A stretch of DNA of 64,000 bases from Turnera subulata (Eukaryota; Streptophyta; Magnoliopsida; Malpighiales; Passifloraceae): NCBI GenBank assembly GCA_028386065.3, contig JAKUCV010004356.1:154603-218602 (forward strand). Reading direction: 5' to 3'. The position numbers and the translations under genes are program-made. Shown in pieces: positions 44,056 to 54,451 of this stretch (the first letter of the stretch is position 1; each line of letters begins with the position of its first letter). The notes beneath the pieces are model-generated. The model was not told where the DNA came from, did no database searches, and worked only from the letters and a program-made list of their open reading frames with translations.

Positions 44056-45603
44056 GCGGTCGTCCTGGATGAGGAAGGTTCGGTGGAGGAGCCTCATGAG
44101 GCGCATTTGAGTTTGGTGGGCAAACTTTGGACCAATCGCCCTTTCAACACTCAAGCGCTTATGAGGACGATGAAGATGGTGTGGAAACTAGCTCATGATA
44201 TGGAGATATCTCAACTAGATTCCAACCTTTTCGTTTTCCAGTTTTTTCATTGGAGAGATAGGGAGAGGGTCCTGGAAAACGAACCTTGGAATTTCGACAA
44301 TCAACTCGTCATTCTTAGCGAGATTTCGGGGCATGAGCAGCCTTCTGAGATTTGCCTTGACCACGTGCCTATGTGGGTTAGAGTTTACGATGTCCCCTTC
44401 AATCTCAGGAAACCGAAATTTATCGAGTTGCTTGGCGAGAAGGTGGGTAGCTTTCTGGAGTTGGATATGGAGCGCAGTCTGACCCAGGGGAAGTTCATTA
44501 GGTTCAAGACCTCCATCGATGTCTCTCGGCCTTTATTACGTGGGTCTTTTGTGCAAGGAGGTGATGGTAAGAAGGTTTGGGTATATTTCAAATATGAGCG
44601 CTTACCTCTCTTTTGTTTTCACTGTGGTTGCATGGGACATATTGCGAAGGACTGTCCGGCGGTGGATGATGATGATTTTATGGATCCGTGTCTCTTCCAG
44701 TACAGTGACAAACTTAGGGCATCTCCTCTCCGTCGTCCGCAGTTGGTTCACAGTTCTGGTGCCCCGGTCACAAAAGTGAAAAGGAAGCTAGTGTTCAAGC
44801 CCGCAGGACAGGATTTTGGCAAGCAGACGATACCTACTGAGGATGTCTTACCGGGTATTCTGCATGGCGAGACTCCGTCAACAGGGGCTGACATGGTCCT
44901 CCCTAGGAATGTGCCTAATGTGACTCCAAAGAAGCCATGGTCTCGGGAGGCAATTGTAGCGGATGATAGTCCGTTAGGCAGCACTGTGGTAGAGGCTCAG
45001 ACCGGGCGTTATGCGAGTGAGGGGTTGGAAGTGGATACTGTGACTAACCCTACTGCCTTGAAAGTTATGTTGATCCCGGGGTTGCAGAGTCCTATTTCCC
45101 TACTATCGGGGTCCCTAGCTTCAACACTTTTATCTTCTCCTATTCAGCTCGGTTGCCCTGTAAAGGCGATAGGGAGCCCTGTCGTCTCTGATGTCAGTGT
45201 CTCAATCTCGAGTGGTGTTGGAGATAAGTAGATAGCGGTGTCCCCTCCTTTGGTTCATGAAAGATTCATACCGGCCCCAACTTCGCCGATTCCTCGAGGT
45301 AATGTTTCTGCAGCTGTCCCATCTGCTATTTCTATGATTGTTCCTCAGCCCGAGCATCAAGTAGAGGGCCCTTCTATGCCTAGTACAAGGTGGAAAAGGT
45401 TAGCAAGGCTGGCTCCTGTTGGTTCTGGGACGGTGGCCGATCAGGGAGGGTCTTTTAAACGGAAGCATTCTATTGTTTCTGAGGGTGGCATGAGAGAGGA
45501 GTATGGGCAGGATTGTAAACGTAGGGAAGTGGATGAGGCACAGGTTGGTCCTGATATGACAAGTCCGGCGGAGGCTGCAGAGCAGCCCCGCCAGCATCAA
45601 TGA
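44056..45603 (+). pseudogene. LINE ORF1: DUF4283-type domain and CCHC knuckle
   Basis: The frame is open from the truncation point. It carries a DUF4283-like N-terminal part (VGKLWTNRPFNTQALMRTM, later FFHWRDRERVLENEPW) and one zinc knuckle CFHCGCMGHIAKDC at about 44614-44655, followed by a low-complexity Ser/Pro-rich tail. An in-frame TAG at 45229-45231 interrupts the tail, and the same frame continues to TGA at 45601-45603. The product would bind the element's own RNA in a ribonucleoprotein. Confidence 0.8.
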
Positions 45604-48600
45604 GTACCTTATGTTAGAATTGCCGTGGTTTGGGGGATCCACGTGCAGTTTCCTCTTTATACAAGCTTTTACGGCTTGAAAATCCTCTTCTAGTTTTTAT
45701 CTCGGAAACTAGATTAAAAAAATTCGAGATGGATACCATTTTTCGTAAATTGGGGTGGACGGGTTTGCTTATGGTGGATTGTTCGGGGGTGGGTCGGCAG
45801 CGAAGCGGAGGTTTGGCACTATTATGGCGTGATGAGGTAGATGTTACTCTTCGATCTTTCAGCCTTCATCATATAGATGTGGTGGTCAAACTGGAGGGGT
45901 CTACTGACTCATGGAGGTTCACTGGTTTATATGGTTGGCCCGAATCTACGAAAAAATGGCGAACTTAGGACTTGTGGAGAAGTATTGCAGGGGATTGTCA
46001 ACTTCCTTGGCTGTGTGGGGGGGACATCAACGAGATTTTGTTTCAGTGGGAGAAGAGAGGAGGCAACCCTCGACAGTTTGCGGCAATGCAAGCTTTTCAC
46101 GATACCTTGACGAAACTGGACCTCCATGATCTGGGTTTTGTGGGATGTGAGTTCACTTGGGCAAATAACCATGAAGATGGTTCCTTCATTGAGGAGCGCA
46201 TAGATCGTCTTGTGGCTTCAATGGCTTGGTCTGAACTTTTTCCCCATGCTTTAGTTAAACACCTTCCTAGATAGGGTTCTGACCATTGCCCTCTCAAACT
46301 AATACTGGATTCTCATGCTCACCATCCCTCCTCTGGACCTCGGCTTTTTCGCTTTGAGGAGATGTGGCTATCATATGAGGGGTGTGCACAAACTGTTAAT
46401 CTTGCATGGGAGCAACCGGTTGAGGATGACCCACTTGGTACTATCCAGACAAAGCTCACTCGATGCGGGTCTATGCTTACAAGCAGGAGCAAAGTCAATT
46501 TTGCCCATGTCACGTCTTCTATAAAAAAGAAACGGGAGGCTCTTGCTGCTCTGAACTGCCAGGTTCAATCTCCGGATGTGGTGGCTCGGTCAAAGGAGTT
46601 ATGTAGAGAGATTGAAACCTTGATTCACCAAGAGGAAGTGATGTGGAGGCAAAGGTCCCGAGTTGCTTGGCTGCGTGATGGAGATAAGAACACTAAATAT
46701 TTCTTTCACAAGGCTGAACAATGGAGGAAAGTCAATGGCATTAAGGGGATAACTGATGTCGCCGGTCAGTGGGTGACGAGTAAGGATCAGATTGCATCGA
46801 CTTTTAATGGCTTCTATTCGACCTTATTCTCCTCTAGTGGTGGTTTGGACATGGACCCTGTTCTGGAGGCAGTTGATCAACGTCTCTCTCCAGATATGGT
46901 GTCCCTCTTGGATAAACCTTTTTCCCGAGAGGAGGTGTACACGGCTCTGTCACAGATGCATCCTTCCAAAGCTCCTGGGCCTGATGGGATGCCACCCCTA
47001 TTCTTTCAAAAGTTTTGGACGGTGATTGGGAATGATGTATGTCGAATGGTTCTTGATGTGCTTAATCATGGGGCTGATCCCTCCCCTCGGAATCATACTT
47101 TCGTCACACTCATTCCAAAGGTTAAGCATCCTCTTCTTTGCAGTCAATTCAGACCTATTAGTTTATGTAATGTCATCTTTAAAATTATCACTAAAACCAT
47201 GGCTAACCGGCTGACGTTGATACTACCTGAGTGTATTGGTGAAGAACAGAGTGCTTTTGTTCCTGGTCGACTTATTATTGACAATGCTCTTCTAGCTTTT
47301 GAAGCTTTTCATTTCATGAAAAAGGGCTGTAGTGGTAAGAAGGGTTGGATGGGGTTGAAGCTGGATATGAGCAAGGCCTATGATAGAGTTGAGTGGGATT
47401 TTTTGGAGGCGTTAATGTGTAAGATGGGATTCAGTTCTAAGTGGGTGCAGCTGGTGATGCGTTGTGTTCGTTCAGTGACATATTCTCTATTAATCAACCG
47501 GTCTCCCCAACAAAATATAGTGCCTCAGAGGGGAATTCGCTAAGGTGATCCCCTTTCCCCATATCTTTTTCTTTTATGTGCTGAGGATTTTGCTTCCCTG
47601 GTTAAGAAGGCCGTGTTGTCAGATTCCTTGCATGGGGTTAGGGTCTGTTCTACTGCTCCTATGATTTCGCATCTCTTTTTTGCTGATGACAGTATTCTCT
47701 TTGCCCGAGCCTCTGTCTCGGAGGCTAGAACTTTACTTGATATCCTGCGTAAGTATGAATTGGCTTCAGGTCAGCAGATCAATCTTGATAAATCGGAGGT
47801 CATTTTTAGCCGAAATGCTCCTGATCAGCTACAAATTCAGATCCAAGGGGATCTAGGTGTTAAGGCTGTTGAAACCTTCGATAAATATCTTGGCTTGCCA
47901 GCTATGATTGGTCTCTCTAAGAAGCTAATTTTCTCTTATGTCCGCGATAGACTTGTAAAGAAGATGGGTCAATGGAAGGAGAAGTATTTATCTGATGCAG
48001 GGCGAGAGCTATTTGTGAAGTCGGTAGCCCAAGCGATACCCAATTATGTCATGAGTTACTTTAAGCTACCTGACTCGATTTGTGCGGAAATGGAGGTTCT
48101 TATTAGAAAGTTCTGGTGGGGGCACAGGGATGGCAAAAGGAAGTTACACTGGTTAGTATGGGAATGCCTTTGCAAGAGGAAAACAGCGGGTGGTTTGGTT
48201 TTCCGATCTTTATAGGCATTTAACCTTGCTTTCCTTGCAAAACAAGGTTGGCGATTGATGGAGAATGATTCTTTCCTCCTGACTCGGGTTCTCAAAGCTC
48301 GTTATTTCCCTCGGTCTGATTTCTTACATGCTAAGGTGGGCTACAACCCTAGCTATAGTTGGAGGAGTATCATGAAGGCTCAATTCATATTGGCAAAAGG
48401 GACCAGATGGGCAGTAGGTGATGGAACTAGAATTCGAATCTGGAAGGATAATTGGCTTCCTTGTGACGACCATTTCACTGTGTCTTCTCCGGTTATACAC
48501 CTAGAAGAGGATGCCTGTGTTCGCGAGCTTATGGATGGGTCTGTTACAGAGTGGAACTACCCCCTCATCAATGCTATCTTTTCGAGGGAGGAGGCCAATC

Positions 48601-49735
48601 TTATAGCCAGTATTACTCTGAGTTGTCGTGCTCCGACCGACTTATTTTTCTGGCATTACACTGCTTTCGGTATATACTCAGTCAAGACGGGGTATGGCCT
48701 GGCTTTGTCTGAGCTACATCCTCTGTCTGCTGATGCTTCTTCCTCTATAGACACTTGTTCTTCGCCTTGGTGGCGTTTTATTTGGAAGATGCATATACCT
48801 CCCAAACTCCGGTCTTTCGTTTGGCGTCTCTGCAATGATATTCTACCGGTTCGTTCGAACCTTATCAAATGCTTCATACCTGTGGATTCCACCTGTCCCC
48901 GATGTTCTAACCATGAGGAGACTAGCTGGCATCTTTTTTGCCAGTGTCCTGAGTCACGTGAGGTATGGAGAATGAGCCCGGTCCCATTATCGATTTGTGA
49001 TACTCAATGTAGGGACCTAGGCGAGTGGCTCCAACATATTCTTTCAGCTCATGGCGAAGGCATCTTGCTGTAGGCTATTTCTATTTGTTGGTCTTTGTGG
49101 AAGGCGCGTAATGCCCTTATCTTTCAGCAACAACTATCCCGTCCGGATGCTATTGTTCAGTCTGCTCTTCTCCTCCTTCGGGCCTATCAGGAGGCGAACA
49201 GTGTACCACAACGTAGGTCTCCTCCTCATAGACCAAGCTCCTGGGTTCCACCACCTCATTTGTGTGTCAAAATCAACACGGACGTAGTTGTGCTCCCGTC
49301 TGGCGGGATTGGAGTGGGGGTCATTATAAGGACCTCGGCTGGTGAGGTCATGGCAATGGGGACCAAATTCTATCCGGCTATTAAGGATGCCACAATTGGG
49401 GAGCTTATGCGGCTTGTTTTGGTCTTGCTCTGGCCCGAGAGATGGAGCTCCCTCATGTACTGCTGGAAGTGGATTGTCAGGAGATTGCCAATCGTCTTCA
49501 ATCTGCGACTCGATCCAACACTCCCCTGGGTTTGCTGATAGAGGATATCCGTTGGATTGCTTTATCTTTTATTTCTTTTACTGCATCTTTTGCTATAAGG
49601 TCTTGTAATAAAGCAGCACATTTTATTTGCCACTTAGCTTTATCTTTGTGCCAGGAACATTTCTGGTTTGATAACTTTCCGGCTGATGCACTAGCTATTG
49701 CGTCGGCTGATATTATTTCTCGCCAGTTTGGCTGA
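45600..49735 (+). pseudogene. LINE ORF2: endonuclease, reverse transcriptase, zf-RVT, RNase H (broken)
   Basis: The ATG at 45600 overlaps the ORF1 stop (ATGA). Endonuclease motifs are NCRGLG (about 45618), GDINE (about 46025) and GSDHCPL (46275). The reverse transcriptase runs from LIPKVKHP (about 47110) through GDPLSPYLF and FFADD (about 47675). A zinc-binding reverse-transcriptase-associated region follows (48780-48970), then RNase H (INTD near 49275). In-frame stops are at 45615, 45966, 46272, 47541, 48213 and 49071, and a frameshift lies near 49400-49440. Otherwise one frame is kept for 3.8 kb. Confidence 0.85.
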
Positions 49736-49783
49736 TTAATACAATCATCCTTTTCCTCAAAAAAAAAAATATTGATCCCGTTG

Positions 49784-50240
49784 AATATTTATAGATTTTA
49801 TTTGGTTTTATAATCCTCATTGATGGATTTTATTATCTCCAAAATATTTGCTCACTATATTCGCTCTCATAATCCTCTAAACTGTTTATCCCTCTAATTA
49901 GATATGGTAATATTTAGTATAATTTAACATATAAAATGTAGGAGATTAACTCAAACAAATTACTTATAGGATAAGAAAACAAAATTTAAATAAAGTATTA
50001 ATTTCCACCAAAAAGAATACATACTATTTTCTTTTTGAGAAAAAAAGAATACATACTATTAATTAGTCGTAAGCATGCCCTCACGAAAAAAAAAATACGG
50101 CTCTTCAATGATGGTTATAGTCAGTAGTCAGCAAATTAAATGGGAGATTTTTTTTTTGAGTGAAACTAAATGGGAAATTTGGAGACGAGTTTAGAGGATG
50201 AGGTTTTAATTTTGGTGGTTCTAAAAATGAAAAGCGTTTT
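49784..50240 (+). repeat. Tandem duplicated block, copy 1 (right part)
   Basis: From GAATATTTATAGATTTTATT to the TGGTGGTTCTAAAAATGAAAAGC end, this aligns in order with 50355-50520 plus 51183-51390. No coding capacity is visible. Confidence 0.75.
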
Positions 50241-50521
50241 AATTTGGTGGTTTTGATTCCTAAACCCAAAAACGTGTTCTCTTTTTTTTTTGGTACAGAA
50301 AAATGAAGGGGAAAATGCCAAACAAAAAAAACGCGTTCTCTCGTTAATATATTAATCCTGTTTAATATTTATGGATTTCATTTGGTTCTATAATCCTCAT
50401 TGATGGATTTTATTATCTTCAAAATATTTGCTCACTATATTCGCTCTCGTAATCCTCTCAAATATTTATCTCTTTAATCAGACACGATTAAATTTAATAG
50501 AAACTAAGATATAAATGCAGG

Positions 50522-51167
50522 CAATTATCAAAATTATTCCACTCTTAGGGTTTTCTCTTTTCTCTCCTTTTCTTAGAGAAAAACCCTAGATCTACAAGTT
50601 GGGGCTGCCGCCGGCTTTCTTCTGGCGGTGAGCCCCCACCAAAATTTCTTTCTAACTTGCTTGTTTTTGTTTTTGTTTTTGTTTTTAGTTTTGTTGGTTT
50701 TCTCCCACTTTTGTGGGTTTTGTCTCACTTTTTGTGAGTTGGTTTCTCTCATTCTGGAGTTTTCTCACCTTTTTTTGGTGTTTCAAATAAGACTATGGGA
50801 GCCAAAGTTCATGGAGGAAGATTCGATTTGAAGAACGATTCTCTATCTGCTATAGAAATTTACCAACAAAGGGATATTTTCCCCCACAGGTATATCTCAA
50901 ATTTACCTGTTGGCATGGTGGTTGCTGCACGGACCATACTGGATCTGGATCTGATGCTCGCGAGAGTAGAGTCGCGAGTGGTGTGCCTTTGTAAATCCTC
51001 TATTGAAGGAGATAAATCACGTTGTGTATTTTTATGTAGTAGGTTAAGAAAAATTCTTTTGTTGGATTTTTCTTATGATTTTGCTATATTAGATCTTCAC
51101 CTATGTAATTTCAGATCTTTAGATCTGTTTATATGAATGAAGAATGCTCCTTTTCTCAAAAAAAAAA
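50522..51167 (+). mobile_element. 646-bp poly(A) retroposon with a 113-codon ORF
   Basis: AAGATATAAATGCAGG precedes it (50506-50521), and the same string follows its A-tail (AGATATAAATGCAGG, 51168-51182), so it was inserted by LINE machinery. The 5' part has a hairpin (TAGGGTTTTCTC with GAGAAAAACCCTA) and a GC-rich stretch like LINE 5' UTRs, then a (TTTTTG)n run (50665-50690). The ORF at 50795-51136 starts MGAKVHGGRFDLKNDSLS and ends 20 bases before the 3' end motif (GAATGCTCCTTTTCTC plus A-run). The LINE at 44054 has a similar 3' end (CATCCTTTTCCTC plus A-run). No reverse transcriptase is present. Confidence 0.8.
50795..51136 (+). CDS. ORF in the non-autonomous retroposon, unknown function
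   Basis: 113 codons from ATG to TGA with no known domain. The first half is mixed hydrophilic. The second half is Leu/Cys-rich (CLCKSSIEGDKSRCVFLCSR). It may be only a chance frame, since the element may be mobilised as RNA alone. Confidence 0.3.
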   Translation: MGAKVHGGRFDLKNDSLSAIEIYQQRDIFPHRYISNLPVGMVVAARTILDLDLMLARVESRVVCLCKSSIEGDKSRCVFLCSRLRKILLLDFSYDFAILDLHLCNFRSLDLFI

Positions 51168-51395
51168 AGATATAAATGCAGGAGATTGACTCAAACAAAT
51201 TACTTATAAAATAAGAAACGAACTTTCAATACAGTATTAATTAGTAATTAGTCGTAAGTGTGCACCTACAACTCAAGAAAAAAAAAATTACGGCTCTTCA
51301 ATGGTGGGTTATAGTCAGCAAATGGGAGATTTGGAGACAAGTTTAGAGGATAAGGTTTTAATTTGGTGGTTCTAAAAATGAAAAGCTATAAGAAA

Positions 51396-54085
51396 ACAGC
51401 CCGGGTAATTTTCACGTTTTTACCGTCACCGTAAAATTTATTTTACAGTTATTTACCATTAAAATTAATCTTGAGTAATTAATTTATGGTAATTCGTGCA
51501 CCGGATTCTGAAACCGAGCCCTGTCCCACGTTTGGGATTTTTCTGCGGATTTTTCGGACCAAAATTGGAATTTTTCGGGTCCAGGAATCTGCAGAAAAGT
51601 CGGGATTAACCCCAAGTTATCGGGCCAGAAATAAAGTCAAGGAGGTACATTAGTTATTTTCTGGTCCGGACGGGACACGCCTCACAAGCTGCACAGCAAC
51701 GAGGCAGCCGCCACCCACTGTGAAGCTTGTGAGTGGATTGTGCCACCCGTGAAATATCAGTATTTGCCCGTGACTCTGCCTTCTTCTTTTCTCCCTGCAC
51801 TATCTTCTGCCTGCAACTGAATCCAGTGCCATTTCCCTTCCTCTGCAAAAACACCTGCAAACCATTTCCTGCATATGCAACCATAGAATCCTGCAAAAGA
51901 AAAAAATAACAAAACACAATACACAACACACACCAGGCAACCAATCAGAACCTGCCACATCATCACCATCACAACACCACTGCCACCTTCCTCTTCCTCC
52001 CTCCCCTCGTTACTGTTCACACGAAGGTGAACCGAGCCGCCACACGCGACACCACCCTCCCCATCGTACTCCCCGTGCCGTCGCCGACCAGACCCAGCCG
52101 ACGCCGCCCGATTGCGCCTCCCGACGCGCCGCCAACGACGGAGAACTCGACGGGCTGCACCTCCTCCTACAGCTCGTCGTCAGCCGCAGCAGGTCGCGCC
52201 AACAGCCGCCGCCTCCTCCTCTTCCGCGTCGGTCTCCTCCCGTCATGCCACCCTCACTTTGTCGCCGTCGTTCCCGACGCGTCGTGTTCGTCGTCTCGCG
52301 CCGCCTCGCCTGCCGCTGACCCGCGTGGTTCCGGATCGCAGGTGAGCCGACCCGTTTTGGAGGGGACTCGACCCGATCTTGCATGGGTTGACCCAAACAG
52401 GTCCGTGGGTTGGCTTTATGGGTTGGGCTGGGTCAGGACTTGTTGCCTGGGCCTATGTCTTGCTTTGGGCTGTTGACCTGCAGGCTTGGTTCCGGGTCTT
52501 GGGCTTGGACATGGGCTGTTGGCCTACTATTCATAACCCAGCCCGTTTTTTTTAAAAAAAAAAAGAAAGAAGAAGAAGAAAATAAAATCTGGAAAAATTA
52601 TAATTCTGGAAAAATAAAATATAATTTGTGGAAACAATATTTTGGGAAAAATTTGGGGAATAATATTATGGAAAATACGATTTTGGGAAAAGTATATTAT
52701 ATATAGTAAATAATAATTATTTTGAGGAATAATTTTGGAAAGGGTATTATCAAAGAAGTATTATACCGGAATAATATCTTGGTATAAATATAGTATGGTA
52801 TTTTGACACTGGAAATAAATGGTGAATTATGAAGATAATGGAAAATTAACCCGGGAAGTAACCGAGACGAGTTAGCATTTATTTACGATATATAGTACTA
52901 GCATGACATTTGCATATCACTTATGTGTGCATATTATTTGTTTGATATAGGAGTTGATAACGAGCAGATACCTGAGGAACCGGATTCGGAGTCTGTTGGA
53001 CAATTCCATAACTGATAATCGGCTAAGGTGAGGATGGAAAACCTTGGATATGTGTCCGTAATACTGTGTGTGTTTTTGTTGTTTGATTGAACTGCTGAAA
53101 TGATTATTGACTGTTATTTGATTGCTATGGAAATTGTTGATGCTGTTGTTGGATTATGTTAGACTTGTGGATATTGTGTTGAAAATAATGCTGAACTGTT
53201 AACTGTGAATAATTGACGCTATGAGTCTGTTGTTGATTTGGTTTGTGGAATAATTTGAAATAATGGAAAGTTGGATAATTGAGGATAGAGTAATGAAACT
53301 GGATTGAAATTGAGATGAAGATATAATTGTCACGTGGAGAGTAGTGGTACGACTAGATGGTTAGAGGCTAGTTCTGTGGTGTCGTGGCCGGTTTGGTTTG
53401 GTTGTTGGGGATGTTGATCCCGGATTTGTTGATATTGGGATGTTGATCCCGGATTGTGTTTTGGCCTGGCATCCGGAATTATTTAATAACCAGGTACGAC
53501 CCTAGCTAGTCCAGTGACGGGGCTCGGAAGATAAAATTGGTAATAATAATAATAAACATTCTTTTGGTCTTGGCTCAGTGATGTTTTAGTAGGATTCTTC
53601 TGTTGTGTTGCTTGTGTTTACTTCGAAAGTATTATGGTTGGTTACATATCTCTGTTTATCCTTCGTCGGTGAGCACTTCGGACTCACCCCTCGCCCGCGG
53701 GGTTTCATCCCGTAGATTTAGTTGCTTCGTAGTTCAGGTACGACATTCGATGGCTGCTGCTTTCTTCTCCACCTGACTCCGGATCCATACCTCCGCTGCA
53801 TGTGCATTTAAGACTTTCGCTGCTGTGTAATATGTGTTGGTGTGTTGCTGTTTTCCTTTACTGCCTTTGATGCTGTCTATTTTGGATTATGCTGCTGCTG
53901 TTGAGTAATATGAGTTGTTTGAATAATGGTCCCCGGGTGTGGGTGACAGTTGTATTATAAGGTGTGTTGTTGTATTTGAATTTTCTGTGTAGTAAATTTT
54001 ACTGCGATGTACTGCCTGAGCTGTTAATAAGAATAGTTTCGGCACGTGTTTACCCGGTTCGGTAAATACGGGTCGGGGCGTTTCA
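51396..54085 (+). repeat. 5' LTR of a partial Ty3/gypsy element, diverged family member
   Basis: The sequence ACAGCCCGGGTAA at the start and CGGGGCGTTTCA at the end match the long-LTR family, but the expected first bases TGTA are missing. The flank continues as AAAAGCTATAAGAAA, as in the empty copy at 23575. It has a GC-rich zone (52020-52540), an AT-rich zone, two GGGATGTTGATCCC hairpins (about 53406-53450) and the conserved 3' zone (53665-53720). The primer site follows directly. Confidence 0.8.
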
Positions 54086-54100
54086 TTTTGGTAGCGGAGC
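54086..54100 (+). other. Primer-binding-site-like sequence
   Basis: TTTTGGTAGCGGAGC lies immediately after the LTR end TTTCA, as in the other elements of this window. Confidence 0.65.
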
Positions 54101-54212
54101 AGGCAGTAGGCCATTAGAGACATAACTGTGATTGTATGATTGTTTGTTTGTACATAAGATTTGTCACGACATGATATGACATGCATACATATACATTCTC
54201 ATATAGGTACGA

Positions 54213-54451
54213 ATGGATCCAGTTGGAGGGAATCAGCATGCTACAGGTCACCTAGATGACGATCAGGCATCGGTGGATCAACCGCAACAAGATGCGGGAG
54301 GTCCAGAACATCTTCCAAATGTTCCTTTGGGAGACCCCACGCAGATGTTTAACGTGGTAACTCAGATTTTGCGAAGGCAAGAAGCCAGGGATGCACTTAT
54401 CGATGCTATGGAAGCTCGGGAACAGGAAAATCAGGGACCAGTCGAGGATCC
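54213..54451 (+). pseudogene. gag N-terminus, cut by a later insertion
   Basis: It starts MDPVGGNQHATG about 110 bases after the primer site and continues 80 codons with a Gln/Asp/Glu-rich stretch, as in plant Ty3 gag N-termini. At 54452 another LTR begins, so the protein is cut. The rest of the element is not in this window. Confidence 0.65.

Larger units (their letters stand above)
44054..49768 (+). mobile_element. L1-type LINE, 5' truncated, with RNase H domain
   Basis: ATATTGATCCCGTTG flanks it on both sides (44039-44053 and 49769-49783), and an A-run (49759-49769) ends it. ORF1 is open from the first base without an ATG, which indicates a 5' truncation within ORF1. ORF2 follows with endonuclease, reverse transcriptase, zinc-knuckle and RNase H regions in the order typical of plant L1 elements. 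Several stop codons and one frameshift show it is dead. Confidence 0.92.
50341..51390 (+). repeat. Tandem duplicated block, copy 2, split by a retroposon
   Basis: The second copy of the 49784-50240 block is interrupted by the retroposon at 50522-51167. Its last 145 bases also match 23427-23575. Confidence 0.75.
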
